Shown here: positions 10,590 through 22,087 of the stretch, in pieces
Numbering within the stretch: position 1 is the stretch's first letter
How the letters are laid out: each line of letters opens with the position of its first letter
Notes under the pieces: model-generated
Seen by the model: the letters and a program-made list of their open reading frames with translations, nothing else
Database searches by the model: none
What the model was told of the DNA's origin: nothing
Program-made: the position numbers and the translations under genes
Assembly (NCBI RefSeq): GCF_040712315.1
Contig: NC_134023.1
Coordinates: 69,228,757-69,292,756, forward strand
DNA length: 64,000 bases
DNA from: Castanea sativa
Taxonomy: Eukaryota; Streptophyta; Magnoliopsida; Fagales; Fagaceae
Direction: 5' to 3'

Positions 10590-11970
10590 GGAAAAAGTTT
10601 CTCTACAATCTGAATTAGAGGAAGTCTCTCCAAACTGTGATGTGTCACTCTTAGAGAGTGACACCTGTCCAACTCTACTAAAACTCAAGAGATAACTTCA
10701 GTTAACTCAAACGTTAGCCACTTTTCCATTTTTTTTTTTATTAAAAAAATTATTTCTATCTTTCTCCTTCGACACTCAGTCCTTTCTCTCTCTCTCCTTC
10801 AACGCTTTCCCATCCCTTTCTTTTGTTCCAAAGACGAAGAGGAAATCGAGAACGAAAGAGAGAAGGAGATTGAGAGAGCGAGAGAGATATCTATTTTCCG
10901 AAACCCAAAAACAAATCTACTTCGGCGGCTCCAAGGAGGCAGTTTCGGCGTCTCCGGCCCCCATTCGGTTTCTCTGGCCACCCTCAGATTGCAGAGAAAC
11001 TTTTTCCAGCTACCGATCTAATACCAAATTAGCCCAAACTAATTACAAAACCAAACTTTCTCATACCAACATCATATTTGCTCCCATACACACTAACCCT
11101 TTCATTTGCACTAACTAGATGCAAAGCCAAACATTTCCAAAAAAAACCCAGATACCAAATTAGTTCAAATTAACTACAAAACCAATCTTTCCCAAACCAA
11201 TTTCACATTCAGTCCCATACACACTATCCCTTTCATTTGCACTAACTGGATGCAAAGCCAAACATTTCCTCAAAACCCAGATACCAAATTAGCTCAAACT
11301 AAACCAACATCACAATAATTCCCATACACACTAACCCTTTATTTGCAAAAACTCAAAGAAAAACGAAAACCAAACAATTTTCACCAAAACCCAAATAACA
11401 AAATCAGCTCAAAACAACAAAAAATAAAAAAGCACAAAATGTATCCCATACCAATATCACATTCAGTCCCAATAGCCAACACAGTAGCCAAGTACTTGGT
11501 ATCCGAACCCCGCTTCTTCAACTTCACCTGGGTATGGTGCTCCACAGAATAAAGGGTGGCCAGAGAAATTGAATGGGGGTCGGAGACGCCGAAACTACCT
11601 CCCTACAGCTGCCGAAGTAGATTTGTTTTTGGGTTTCAGAAAATAGATATCTCTCTCTCTCTCTCCCTCTCCCTCTCGCTCTCTCAATCTCCTTCTCTCT
11701 TTTGCTCTCGGTTTCCTCTTCTTCTCTAGAACAAAAGAGAGGGATGGGGAAGCGTTGAAGGTGAGAGAGAGAGAGAGAGAGAGAAAGGACTGAGCATAAG
11801 GAGAAAGAGAGAAATAATTTTTTTAATAAAAAAATATGAAAAAGTGGCTAACGTTTGAGTTAACGGGAGTTATCTTGAGTTTGAGTGTTAGTGGGGTTGG
11901 ACAGGTGTCACTTTCTGAGTCACAGGTTGGAGAGACTTCCTCCAATTCAAATTGCAGAGAAACTTTTTCC
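10590..11970. mobile_element. Long-inverted-repeat element, 1.38 kb, possible Pack-MULE
   Basis: The left arm (about 10590-10982) and right arm (about 11551-11970) are inverted copies of each other with modest divergence. Outer ends GGAAAAAGTTTCTCT and AGAGAAACTTTTTCC match exactly. Shared inner landmarks are ACGTTAGCCACTTT, ACAAATCTACTTCGGC, GGCGTCTCCGG and TCTCTGGCCAC. The central 570 bp holds tandem repeats. The element lies between A runs (9 on the left, 14 on the right), so a 9 bp poly-A target duplication is possible but cannot be proved. The paralogous block at 3.96-4.07 kb lacks the insertion. The GC-richer arm ends (near 10920-10980) look like leader or coding sequence of a host gene. 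No transposase is present. Confidence 0.75.
11021..11550 (+). repeat. Tandem repeat, about 3.5 copies of a 115-131 bp unit
   Basis: Units start at about 11021, 11152, 11281 and 11395, each with an ATACCAAATTAG-like beginning. They continue through CAAAACCAAACTTTC, CCCATACACACTA, CCTTTCATTTGCACTAACT and GCAAAGCCAAACATTTCC. The last unit is the most diverged. They form the loop between the two arms of the inverted-repeat element. Confidence 0.8.
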
Positions 11971-11984
11971 AAAAAAAAAAAAAA

Positions 11985-13058
11985 GACCAAAGCTTGACTT
12001 GTTTAAAACATTCACAGTAGTGATGCTAAAATAACTTTTTACCTATTTTCAGCACCCAACGCACAAAAAAAAAAGCCTCTACACCAAATGTGGTATATAT
12101 ACTTAAATATTTTTTAACAATCTACTACAGCAGACTGCCCTCCCTAGCAATTCATTGTAGCTGAAATTTATAAACAAATAATATTAATATATTCAATTCA
12201 CGCGTACCTATCTCCTCTATTTTCTCTCCCTTGCTTTTTGTCTGTTTCAAATTTTCTATGCCACTCCTTGACGCACAGCCTCTCCCCTTCTGTGGGCGTC
12301 TCCCCTTCTCCCTCTCGACTGAAATTTACTTTCTCACCCTATCTTGTCCCAGTCTCCTCTTTCTCAACCTTCTCACTCAACTTTCTTATTAGACTTACGG
12401 TGGTCCGATCTAATTTACAGTGGTCTGATCAGTGCTTCGGTGGGGCTTCGTGGGTCTTATTGATTTTCGCTAGTGGCTAGTGGCTTTTATTTTGATCTCT
12501 GATTTTCGACGGTGGTCTGATCTCTGATTGGCTTTTGGCTAGTGGCTTTTGGTTGTGAGTTTGGTGGTTGTGGGTGGTGGTGATAGTGGCAATGGTTGTT
12601 GTGGCTATGGATGATGGTTGAGTGGGTTTTGTGGCTAGTGGGTTGTGGTGGCTAGTGTTTTATTTTTTTTTGGTGGTGGCTGGTGGTTGAGTGAGTTTTG
12701 TGGCTAGTGGGTTGTGGTTGGTGGTAGCTGGTGTTTCTTTGTTTGTTTTTTTTTTTTTTTTTTTCGATGATGGTGACTGGCGGTGGTTAGTGGTGGGTGT
12801 GGGTGTGGTTTTGTTGGGTTGAGAAGAAAGAGGTGAGTTTATTAGTTGGGTTGCATCAGAGAAGAGAGAGTCACAGATAGGAAGAGAGAGAGAAAGAAAC
12901 ATAGAGGGAGAACAAAAAAGAATTTTTAAATAAAGTGGTAAATGGTGTCTTTCCACGGTTCCACCCACCATCTTGACTTTTATCAACTTATTTTGTCAAA
13001 TTAACCCAAACTAGACTCAAGGAATGACCCCTGGTTGTCGGAAGCTAAGACTTCTTTC
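11985..13058. other. Noncoding stretch, low complexity
   Basis: The first part (to about 12180) resembles MITE flank, with an A run at 12066. From 12190 to 12400 the plus strand is rich in CTCTCC. From 12480 to 12830 it is rich in GGTGGTTG and TGGCTAGTGG repeats, giving spurious open frames on both strands. No conserved protein is seen. Confidence 0.55.
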
Positions 13059-13061
13059 TTA

Positions 13062-13449
13062 GAGCACTTGCAGCAGTGGAGCTAAATAGCTATATAGCTA
13101 TTTTAGCTCCACCAAAACACCAAAAAGAAGCATGCAGCAGTGGAGCTAAATCTATATTTTTTTAGCTTATTGCTACAGTGCACATCTATAGATAGATGTG
13201 CACTATTCATGAGAGCTAAAAAAAATTAATTTTTTATTCTGTGTTCACATTACCTTTTTATTGTGGTGTTTTTATTGTAGTGAGATGTATTATTTTATTG
13301 TGGTAGATATATTATTTTATTGTGATGTTTATATTATTTTATTGTGTTGAAAGTTAAAATAGATCCACTGCTGCAACATGTGTGTAGGTAAAATAAATAA
13401 AGTAACTTTTGGTAGAGCTAAATTTTTAACTCCACTGCTGTGGATGCTC
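13062..13449. mobile_element. PIF/Harbinger (Tourist-like) MITE, 388 bp, TSD TTA
   Basis: It begins GAGCACTTGCAGCAGTGGAG and ends CTCCACTGCTGTGGATGCTC, inverted repeats of about 22 bp with a few mismatches. A 3 bp TTA lies on each side (13059-13061 and 13450-13452). The TWA target and GAGC-type ends match Tourist-like MITEs. The interior is AT-rich with repeated TTATTTTATTGTGGT runs and an internal copy of GCAGCAGTGGAGCTAAAT near 13135. Confidence 0.85.
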
Positions 13450-13599
13450 TTATTTTTATTTTAATTTTTTGTGGGGAAAGGCTAAGAAATATAAGGAAGC
13501 ATGTTTAGGGGTTAGGCCAAAGTTTTGTACATTTTTAACCCATAAAATTTTCCTCCAAATCTAGTTGAAATTCCAACTCATTTTCCAACTCATTTTATG

Positions 13600-14245
13600 A
13601 AGTATATATATTAAAAAATATAATTCATAAAATTATTTAAATAAATCAAAAAACTATTTAATAAATCATTTAACTAAAAAGAATACATATATGGAGACAA
13701 AACAAAAGACTTTGGCTAGACACAGTATTTTGTCTTCGCACTGTGGCCTCTTGGTAGCGCATTTGCCACCTGATAAGCAGTCCAGCTTCACTTCCACTAA
13801 ATGCATAGAGTACACTATAGTGTCGGGCCTTGGGAAAAGAAAAAAATTGTCTTAGTTGCACAACAATTTCATCATTCATTTTTCTTTATAAAAAAAAAAA
13901 AAAAAAAAAATCTTCATCCACTTTATCATAATTTTTGCCAAGCCTAGTGTAAACATTATCTGCATTTGAAGCTTTTCTTTTGTTGCTAATGTCCACAGTA
14001 TGGAGTCAGAATTTGGAGTTAGAGGGAGCAATTTTAGTAGTGCCAGTTCTTTACTATATAAGTAATTAAGACGGTTGTCTAGAGCCCCAAGTATATAAAA
14101 GACCCCAAAATTTTAACTAATTTGATTATTTTTTTATTGTAATACCAAATATTAGCCAATAAATAAAAAAATATTTTTATATCAAACAAAAAAAGAGAGA
14201 AATAAATACTACATCCATAACATTTTCCACACCATTTTTATAATA
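13600..14245 (+). repeat. Dispersed repeat block, copy 2 of 3
   Basis: Nearly identical in order and sequence to 6230-6870, beginning near AATTCATAAAATTATTTAAA and running through the TGGAGACAAAACAAAAGACT and TTTTTGCCAAGCCTAGTGTA landmarks. The minus-strand frame around 13670-13879 retains KMNDEIVVQLRQFFSF-like residues, but an A run breaks it upstream. The plus strand has a faint tRNA-like run (TTGGTAGCGCATTTGCC followed by TGATAAGCA). A tRNA-derived origin is only a possibility. Confidence 0.65.
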
Positions 14246-14516
14246 ATAAGTCAAAATAAAATTAGATTATTCTCAAATCCACCACCATTCAAAATAAGGC
14301 TATTGCATTAATTCACCAGCATCCCAATTATATTCTGATATTAAAGAATCCACTTCAGCATCAAAAAGGGGCCTGGCCCCACCAGACCTTATGAAAAAAA
14401 AAGTAGTTTGTATATTTTCAGTCCAAAAAAATAATATTAGGTTCCTCAGCTTGGTCTCCTGCCCTTCAAAATTATAAATCCAGACACATGTAAATCATTA
14501 ACTCACAATATAACAA

Positions 14517-14620
14517 ATCTATATCTATATATATTTAAAAGCTGAAGCGTAGCATTTACTGTTGTTACGCTCTTGTTGAGCCACACGTCAACATCTATGT
14601 CATTATTGTTTTTACTAAAT
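14517..14620 (+). mobile_element. Helitron-like 5' end fragment
   Basis: A TCTATATCTATATATAT start after an A, followed by TTTAAAAGCTGAAGCG and an AT-balanced stretch, is the usual 5' end of plant Helitrons and resembles the element in CLU intron 14. I could not find a matching hairpin plus CTRR 3' end downstream before the next repeat module, so it is probably truncated. Confidence 0.4.
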
Positions 14621-15452
14621 TATTTTATTTTCGTTATTTTTCTATTAGTCTTTTAATGATTCCAGAATTTTCACTTTGGCTTCCATAATATCCCCGACTT
14701 TTCCCCTCTCCGTTGTTTTCAACTTCTATAATTTTGAGTGGGTAGATCGCTATGTTCCTTAAAACCATATGGTATGTCAAGCGTGTTTTATATATTAGAG
14801 TATTATGTGTTTTTATTTTTTATTTTATGTCACTTTTACGATGAATTGTTGCCAAGAAAAATGGTTTCCTCTCTGTTTCTATGCTAAATGTAATCTTAAT
14901 ATTTGCAATTCAACGTTTCCACGCGTTTGTAATCTTGATATTTGCAATTCTATGCTAAATAGACCACCACTATCCTACTAATTATATACTATTAAAAAAG
15001 TCCCACATTTGCTCTAATAATGCAAAGCGTGTCCCTTAAAGCTATTCCCAGATTCCAACTACAACCAACGCTTTTTCATTTCTAATTATTTTTTCCGATC
15101 TAATTTATTCACGTTTTCCACCTTACCTTCCACTTTTATCTGTTTATAAAATAGTCTGCATTCAACAAGCAAAACAGTTACATTACATCGATCCACTAGT
15201 GTCTACTGTTTTTTTTTTCCTAAGTTTGCATTATTTGAGGAGACCTGGACTAAGACTTCGCATCAATGGTGTCTTTCCACCCACTATCATGGTATCTTCT
15301 TTTTATTTTGCTAATATAAAGTAAAAAGGTGGAAGAAGATGATCCATTTTCTCTTGGTCAATAAATAGTTTAATTGACTCAACCCTATTATATGTATTCT
15401 TTCGCCTTTAGTTTTGCCTAAACTCAAGAGAGGCTAACAACTTTAGTATCAA
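14621..15452 (+). repeat. Composite repeat modules, noncoding
   Basis: No gene is seen. From about 14940 the CCACCACTATCCTACTA, GCTCTAATAATGCAAAGCG, TTATTTGAGGAGACCTGG and GTGTCTTTCCACCC pieces follow in the same order as at 4100-4560 and 16050-16270. A further module copy begins near 15418. Confidence 0.6.
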
Positions 15453-15970
15453 TGGTGTTTTCCCAATTTTGTATCTAGTACTTTCTTGGAAAATATTTAG
15501 TAATGACTAACCCATACCATTGGTTTATGAGCTTTGCATTGTTTAAGAAAATTAAACCTGAACCAAAGAAGGGGCCAAAGACTTTGGAGTCAATGTTTTT
15601 TTGTTTTTTTGTTCTTTTGATAGTTAAGAGTATGAGAGATTTTAATATTGGATGTTTATATTGGAAATACTAAAAAGGTAGCAATTAGTTGAATTACAAG
15701 ACTCTTAGCATGTCAATTGTGCTTTCTTATTTCATATCTAAGATGCTATTTGAAAACTTTTCATAGTAATGATTAGCCTATACCATTGATTCTACTAGCT
15801 TTACATTATTTGATGGGTAAAAGCCATTAGATGGGTATATTTTGAAGTTGCAAAGAGATCAAGAAAAAGCCAATGAGCTCAAGCTCAAATGTCACAGGTA
15901 CATGATGATATTAAAGAACCTTTAGAATAGGAAAAATCAAAAAACAAAATAACATTAAATTTTGTTAAAA
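15453..15970 (+). repeat. Duplicated noncoding block, copy B (both sites empty)
   Basis: This is the uninterrupted counterpart of copy A at 1-2537. It carries single CATACCATTGG (15513-15523) and TAACATTAA (15950-15958) sequences where copy A has the two MULE-like insertions. Identity is high apart from small indels, so both insertions in copy A came after the duplication. Confidence 0.85.
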
Positions 15971-16329
15971 GTAACACCACCGGCCACCACCAATAACGTC
16001 CCAACTCCATTAATTTTTATTTTCCTGATTTTCTATAACAATAAGAGTGACAAAGTTTTTGCTCAACTCTGATTTATAATTCCAAGCACAATAGGTTTTG
16101 AGTTGAAATAACACTACCACCATCCTATATATACCTACTACATATACAACTTTCTCAGATATCATGTCCTCTTTCCAAAAGCAAAAAAGTTACATCCATT
16201 ATATGAATGACTTGGACTAAGACTTTGCCGTCCGCATCATGGTGTATTTCCACCCAACTACGTACGATGACGATCTTTTCTAAATAAAAAAGGTGCAACA
16301 AGGTAATTTATTTTCTTTTGATGATCTAT

Positions 16330-18000
16330 AAATACTTTGATTGAGGGAAGTAAAAAGAACCAATGGACTTATTGATATAGTTTCACTGTATCAAGTTTGA
16401 CTTTTGGTTGATCTCTTAATGTTGTTGCAATCTTTTCTAGGAATTTACCAAATTCTTAGATTGAGAGACAAAAATAAAAAAAAATAGAAGAAAATTAACA
16501 CACTTATTTATTTATTTTTGTTTTTATCTAATTCATTCACGTTTTCCCCTCTATCTTAGTTTTTTTTGTCTAATTCATTCAAGAAGTAGGAAAGCTACAT
16601 CCACTGCTAATAAAAAGGTAGTTGAGGATGGAACCAGAATTTCAAGTTAGGAAGGTAAAGTATAAGAAAAAAAATTATAAAATTTCAAATAAATATCCAT
16701 TTAGTTTTAATAAGCTAATAACAAAGACAAAGACACAAAAACATTGTTTTATATGTAATACATTACGAGACACAAAATATCATTATTTTTTACTACATTA
16801 TTATAATAAATTCAATGTAAAATTATAAGAAAAATGGAGCCAAATATTAAATTGTGGATAATATACTTTTTCTCTTTCCGCCTGGCCCCTTGGGACCCCA
16901 CCTAGCTTCATCCCTATACAAAGGAGCTTTGTCATATCACATTTGTGCTTTTTTTTCCAAAGCAAAAAAGTTACATCCATTATTTGAGATGACTAAGATT
17001 TCTTTTTCTTTTTCTTTTTTTTATGTGAGAAACAAGATGAGTATGACTAAATGTCCGTTTGAGAACAATTTATATAGCTTTTTGCTGAAATTTTTTATAA
17101 AAAGTGTGTTAAAGTATATTTGTACCTTAAAAAATTTAGAAAAAATGAGTTTTTAAAAAGTTGTACATAAAGCTAAAATCTAAAGTTGATATCAAACACA
17201 CTCTAAAACTCTGCATCGTGATGTCTTTCCACCCACCACAATGACAACCTTTTCTAAATTGAAAAGTTTCAAGAAGATATTTTCTTTTCTTTTAATGAAT
17301 GAATACTTTCATTGAGGGAATAAAAAAGAATCAATGGCCTTGCGGATACACTTTTATGAAAGAGATTTGACTTTTGGTTGATTTCAATATCATTTCATAA
17401 TGTTTTTGCTTGAGTAGAGTCCCAAGGTGTAAAATTATATTCATCTGTAGTTGATCATGGAAGCTTTGAGTTATAAAAGAGCTATTCTCTCTTACTCCCA
17501 GCAACCAAAGCACCCATTAATATCTAATTGAACAAAATTAACACCTCCTACCACCAAAAAGCAAAAAAGTCCCAACTCATCTCATTTTTCTTTTCCTGAA
17601 TTTCTGTGACAAGAATAAGACAGTTTTCTCCAAACAAAGTGGTCTTCAGTTGAAATAGGCCATAAGCAAGCATGCTACATATATACTTATATCAAACGGT
17701 TCGTGTTATATTATTGCGGTTGGTCTAATAATGCAAAGCGTGTTCTTTGTAGTGATTTGTTTTCTTTCGTCTGTAAGCTTGCAGTTATGTCCTACTCAAG
17801 AAAACTAATACTCAAGAAGAGGCCAAAGTCTTTGGTTTAAATGGTGCTGATCCTAATTTCGTACCTGGTACTATCTTGGAAAATGTTTAGTTATGACTAG
17901 TCTATTGGTACTACCAGCTTGGCATTAATTGAGAATATACCTAAACTCAAGAAAATTAAGGCCAAAGAATTTTGGGGCAATTGGCAGGATCCCTTAAGGG
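16330..18000 (+). repeat. Direct duplication, copy 1
   Basis: It matches 20220-21375 across many landmarks: GGAATTTACC followed by AATTCTTG-type sequence, CTAATTCATTCAAGAAG/CTAATCCATTCAACAAG, GAAAGCTACATCCACT, AATTTCAAGTTAGGAAGG, ACAAAGACACAAAA, GTTGTACATAAA, then ACTCAAGAAGAGGCCAAAGT and TGGTGCTGATCCTAATTTCG. It is longer than copy 2 because of pieces present only here (for example about 17285-17520). The short frames in it are not conserved in copy 2. Confidence 0.75.
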
Positions 18001-18160
18001 TCCATTTTGTTGCAGAGGTGAGGAAGTGGGAGGATAAAAAATGGTAGGAAGATGGAAAATTGGGAGGATAGAAAGATTTTAATTTCCCTCCTTTTTGTTT
18101 GATTGAGAGTAGAAAAGTGGAATGATGGAAAAAGTGAGTTTGTATAAATTTACGCATATA
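17995..18160. mobile_element. Degraded MITE-like segment
   Basis: A GTCCATTTTGTTGCAGAGG start, GGAGGATAAAAAATGG and GGAGGATAGAAAGA runs, then TTTTTGTTTGATTGAGAG and GGAAAAAGTG, resemble the ends and body of the MITE at 54727-55540. No target duplication was found. Confidence 0.4.
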
Positions 18161-18332
18161 CCCTTGTTAAAAAATGATACCCAATTAAAACCAAAAAAAT
18201 GATAAACAACCAAAAAAAAAAATCAATTACCTAAATTTATTAAAAAATACAAATTATGTCTAGAAAAAAAATCACATCTAAACAAAAAAAAAAACAAAAA
18301 CAAAAACAAAAACAAAAAAACACAAAAGAAAG

Positions 18333-18337
<5 letters not shown>

Positions 18338-18364
<27 letters not shown>
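18338..18364. repeat. (AT)n microsatellite
   Basis: An AT dinucleotide run follows an AAAAAC-rich tract at 18280-18325. It marks the left edge of the clearest tandem array of the AAGACC module. Confidence 0.85.
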
Positions 18365-18366
<2 letters not shown>

Positions 18367-18389
18367 AACTTAAGTCATATTTTGGAATG

Positions 18390-19070
18390 AGGTGTGTATT
18401 TTGCATTATTTGGGTAGACCTAGACTCAACAAAAAAAAAAAAGAATTGGAATCAATTGTGCTTTCCCAACTTGTGTTTAGAGTTTAGTGCCTTGTTGGGA
18501 AGGGTTTCATAGTGAACACTAGTTCATGATATTATGAGTTTTGTAATATTATTTGCGAAGATCCACTCTCAAGAGGAGGCTAGAAACTTTGATTTCAATT
18601 GTGCTTTCATGGAAAATGTTTATAGTAATGACTAGGTCATAGCATTGGTGTTATGAGCTTTTGCATTATTTGAGAATACCCAAAGTCAAGAAGGTGTCAA
18701 AGACTTTCGTGTCAATGGTTTGGAGTTTTGCATTATTTGAGAAGACGAACACTCAAGAAGAGGTCGGAAACTTTGCTTTCATGAATAGCGCTTTCAAAGA
18801 AAATGTTTCATAGTGATGACTAACCCATCGCATTAGTGTTTTCCTATTTCTTATGTAATGCGTTCCTGTAAAATGTTTCGTAGCGATGACCAGTGATTGT
18901 ATCTTTTGTATTATTTGAGGAGACCTAGACTGAACAAAAGGCCAAAGACTTATCCAATGCTTTCTTTGAAACTATTTCATAGTAAATACTAATTTACCTA
19001 TATCACTAATATTATAAACTTTGTATTATTTGAGATAACCTAGACCATGACAGTTGAAGACTTCATGATC
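18390..19070 (+). repeat. Diverged tandem array of the AAGACC-type module
   Basis: TTTGCATTATTTGAG-like cores occur near 18402, 18541, 18653, 18729, 18899 and 19019. Each is followed by AAGACCTAGACTCAA-type sequence, then GGCCAAAGACTTT and a TTTCATAGTGATGACTA-type run. Spacing ranges from about 75 to 170 bp, mostly near 115 bp. Single copies are scattered from 850 to 21,500. No frame persists between units. Confidence 0.7.
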
Positions 19071-19900
19071 ATGTCCACCATATCTTTTTACCTACCACTG
19101 TGAAAGTTGTTTTTATTATTATTTTTCCTAAAATAAAAAAATAATAATAATAATTCAATTTTATTTAGGGAAAAAAATGGAACGCACCATGTCACATAAT
19201 TTATTTTTCTTAGTTTAGTCTGTAACTCTCATAAGTTCATTTGTACCAAAACAGTGAAATGTCACAATGCTCATAGCAAATTCCATCACATGCTTATTGA
19301 TCTATATAGGTTTCCTTTTGTAAACTTCATGAGATCAAATATTTAAGTAACAGTACCAAGTAAAATCTTGAAGAAGAAATTTAAATGATTTAATGCCTAG
19401 TTAGCAGTTATCACTAATGATGAGGGAAGTACGTTGTGAGAATTTCCATTTTCATGATGCAAGTTATTTCTTTAGTTTTAACCGAAATCCTCACCCTTCT
19501 CGGTTATTATCCCATAATGCACATCTAAACAGCAACACAAAACAAACTCCATCATAGATCAATACTATATCATCTATTGGAGCTTTGTCATATACAATCT
19601 TAGCATGTAAGGAATTCATGCGGCCTAAGCCAAAAGCCAATGCATATATAGGTATTCTCTTGATGGAACAGAGAACATATTAACTTTTGGTAAAAATATT
19701 GATGATTTGATAGTAATTCTAACTTGTTCTGCTTCTATTGGGATTGTTTTGGAGAATGGCTGCAGAAAGGAAGAACGGTTTGATTAGTATATCAAAGAGT
19801 GAACAGTGAAATCTGAAGCTGTATACCTGAAAAAAATCCTATCAAACTTTAGAAAAAGGAAACACTGATTTAAAAGATAATAAAAAGCTTGTTGTTTTAC
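19071..19900. other. Noncoding stretch
   Basis: No gene is recognised. The sequence is AT-rich with short (ATA)n and T runs. Some short frames are open, but none shows codon structure or a known family. Confidence 0.5.
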
Positions 19901-19904
19901 ATAA

Positions 19905-20060
19905 GAAAAGGAAATAAACTCACCTCATTTTAGAGGGAAATTAACACTGATTTATATATCAAACATTGAAATGCGTCCACATGATACTACAAAATCGGCT
20001 CAAATTTTAAAAATAGATGTTAGAAAAACTTAAATTTAGAAACATAGTTAGTAATTTTGT
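19905..20060 (-). repeat. Copy of sequence found just downstream of CLU
   Basis: GGAAATAAACTCACCTCATTTT, GGGAAATTAACAC and AAACATTGAAATGC followed by CACATGA occur in the same order at 22810-22945, 3' of the CLU stop codon. This links the 1-22 kb repeat patchwork to the CLU 3' flank by duplication. Confidence 0.65.
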
Positions 20061-20219
20061 ATATAAAAAAGCAAGAAAAATGAAATTAAAAAATAAAGTT
20101 ACAATATAAAATTTTTAATATTATATTAAATGATATTTGAATTTTTTTTTTTTTTTGAAAACTTAAATATATATATATATATATATAATAAAAAATAAAA
20201 ACTCACCTCATTTTTGGTT

Positions 20220-21375
20220 GATCTCATAATATTTTTACTCTCTTTTATAGGAATTTACCTAATTCTTGAATCTGTGAGAAACAAGAATAAAAGAAAATAG
20301 AAGAAAAATAACACTTATTTATTTATTTGTTTTTGTTTTTATCCAATTCATTCATGTTTTGCCCTCTATCTTAGTTTTTGTCTAATCCATTCAACAAGCA
20401 GGAAAGCTACATCCACTACTAATACAAAGGTACGCAAGGGTTAAACCAAAATTTCAAGTTAGGAAGGCAAAGTACAAGAAAAAAAATTATAAAATTCCAA
20501 ATAAATATCCATTTAGTTTAATAAACTAATAACAAAGACAAAGACACAAAACATTGTCTTGTATGTAATACATTACAAGACAAAATATCATTGTATCTTA
20601 CTACATTATTATAATAAAATCAATGTAAAATTAAAAGAAAAATGAAGCAAAATATAAAATTGTGAAGAATGTAATTTTTCTCTTTTCACCGGAGCCCCTT
20701 AGGCCCACCTGGCTTCATCACTATTTCACTATACAAATGAACTTTCATTTATATCTTTTTTTTTTTCTGTATGAGAAAAAAGATGACTAAAACTAAGTGT
20801 TTATTTGGGAACAATTTATATAATTTTTTGTTAAAATTTTTTGTTAAAAGTGTATTAAAGTATATTTACTATAAAAAATTAAAATAAAATTTTAAAAAGT
20901 TGTACATAAAAACTAAAAGCTAAAGTTCGCCTTAACCACACTCTCAAACTCCGCATTGTGCTGTCTTTCCACCCACTACCATGTCAACCTTTTCCAAATT
21001 GAAAAGGTGCAAGAAGATTTTTTCTTTTTTTTTAATGAACAAACACTTACATTGAAGGAATAAAAACTAACATAACCCACCACCTAAAAACAAAAACGTC
21101 CCAACAAATCTAATTTTTCTTTTCCTGAATTTCTCCATACACACGGTGATTTGTTTTCTTTCGTCCTACTCAAGAAGACCAACACTCAAGAAGAGGCCAA
21201 AGTCTTTGGTTTGAATGTTGCTGATCCTAATTTCGTATCTAGTACTATCTTGGAAATTGTTTCATTATGACTAGTCTATTGATACTAACAGCTTTGCATT
21301 AATTGAGAATACCCAAGCTCAAGAAAATTAAGGCCAAAGACTTTTGGGGGCAATTGTTAGGCCATCCCTTGACTT
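20220..21375 (+). repeat. Direct duplication, copy 2
   Basis: The counterpart of 16330-18000 with the same order of landmarks but several deletions, so it is about 500 bp shorter. Both copies carry the AAGACC module near their right ends (21160-21350 here). It is noncoding. Confidence 0.75.
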
Positions 21376-21886
21376 TTCTCTCTTTTTGAAGACTTGGACT
21401 CAACTAAATGCCGAGAACTTAGGCCTCATCAGATCAAGTACCTTTTATGAATTCATATTTTGTGCTTTCTTGGAAAGTGTTTCATAGTAAATGCTCATCT
21501 ATATCACTAGTATTATGAACTTTGCACCTAGACCACTAGTTGGACTTTGACGTACATTGTATCCTTACCCCATGGAAATTGTTTTTCAGCTAAAATAAAA
21601 GGTGGGGAAAATTATTCATTTTCTTTGAAAAAGGAAAAAAAGACAAAGGATATGTGCTTTCACCAAAGAGGTGAAAATGCTATGAATATTATAAAAAAAT
21701 ATAAGGATGTAGCTTCAACGTGAAAAAATAAAAAATATTGGCACAATGAGCCAAGTTGGCCCTTGGGCAAGGCCACTTAAGCCATTGCCTAGGATGGCAA
21801 AATCTTTAAATTAATAATTATTTTTTATAATTAAAAAAAATGTGAACTCCCTCACTTCAAGAAGGCCTCTAAAATGGGAGTTCAAA

Positions 21887-22087
21887 TCTTTTGTTCCACT
21901 TTTCCTGCTCCACTCTATAATCCACCAATAAAAACTTATCATGTGTTCACCTAATTAATTAAATACTACTATTAATTAATAACGGTAGCATTAATAAGTC
22001 AATAATGATAGTATTTAATTAATTAGGTGAATACGTGGTAAGTTTTTATTGGAGTATAGAGTAGAGCAGAAAAAGTGAGACAGAAGA
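21887..22087. mobile_element. Foldback MITE, about 200 bp
   Basis: The two halves are inverted copies. TCTTTTGTTCCACTTTTCC, CTGCTCCACTCTATA, CCAATAAAAACTTA and CACCTAATTAATTAAATACT on the left reappear in reverse complement from 22010 to 22087. The central loop is only about 40 bp. This is a typical stem-forming MITE; the superfamily was not determined. Confidence 0.75.

Noticed and set aside
10799..11118. Overlapping Ser/Arg-rich frames
   Set aside because: They lie in the arm of the long inverted repeat and come from GAGA/TCTC-rich sequence. They may include a gene fragment but not a gene.
12660..12986. 108-codon Thr/Pro/Lys-rich minus-strand frame
   Set aside because: It results from GGTGGTTG-type low-complexity repeats and has no conserved pattern.
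13740..13800. tRNA-like run in the dispersed block
   Set aside because: Only the D-arm-like part is suggestive; no acceptor stem pairing was seen, so no tRNA or SINE is called.
18390..19070. CRISPR-like regular repeats
   Set aside because: Units are diverged, direct and variably spaced without unique spacers of constant length, and the DNA is a plant nuclear genome.
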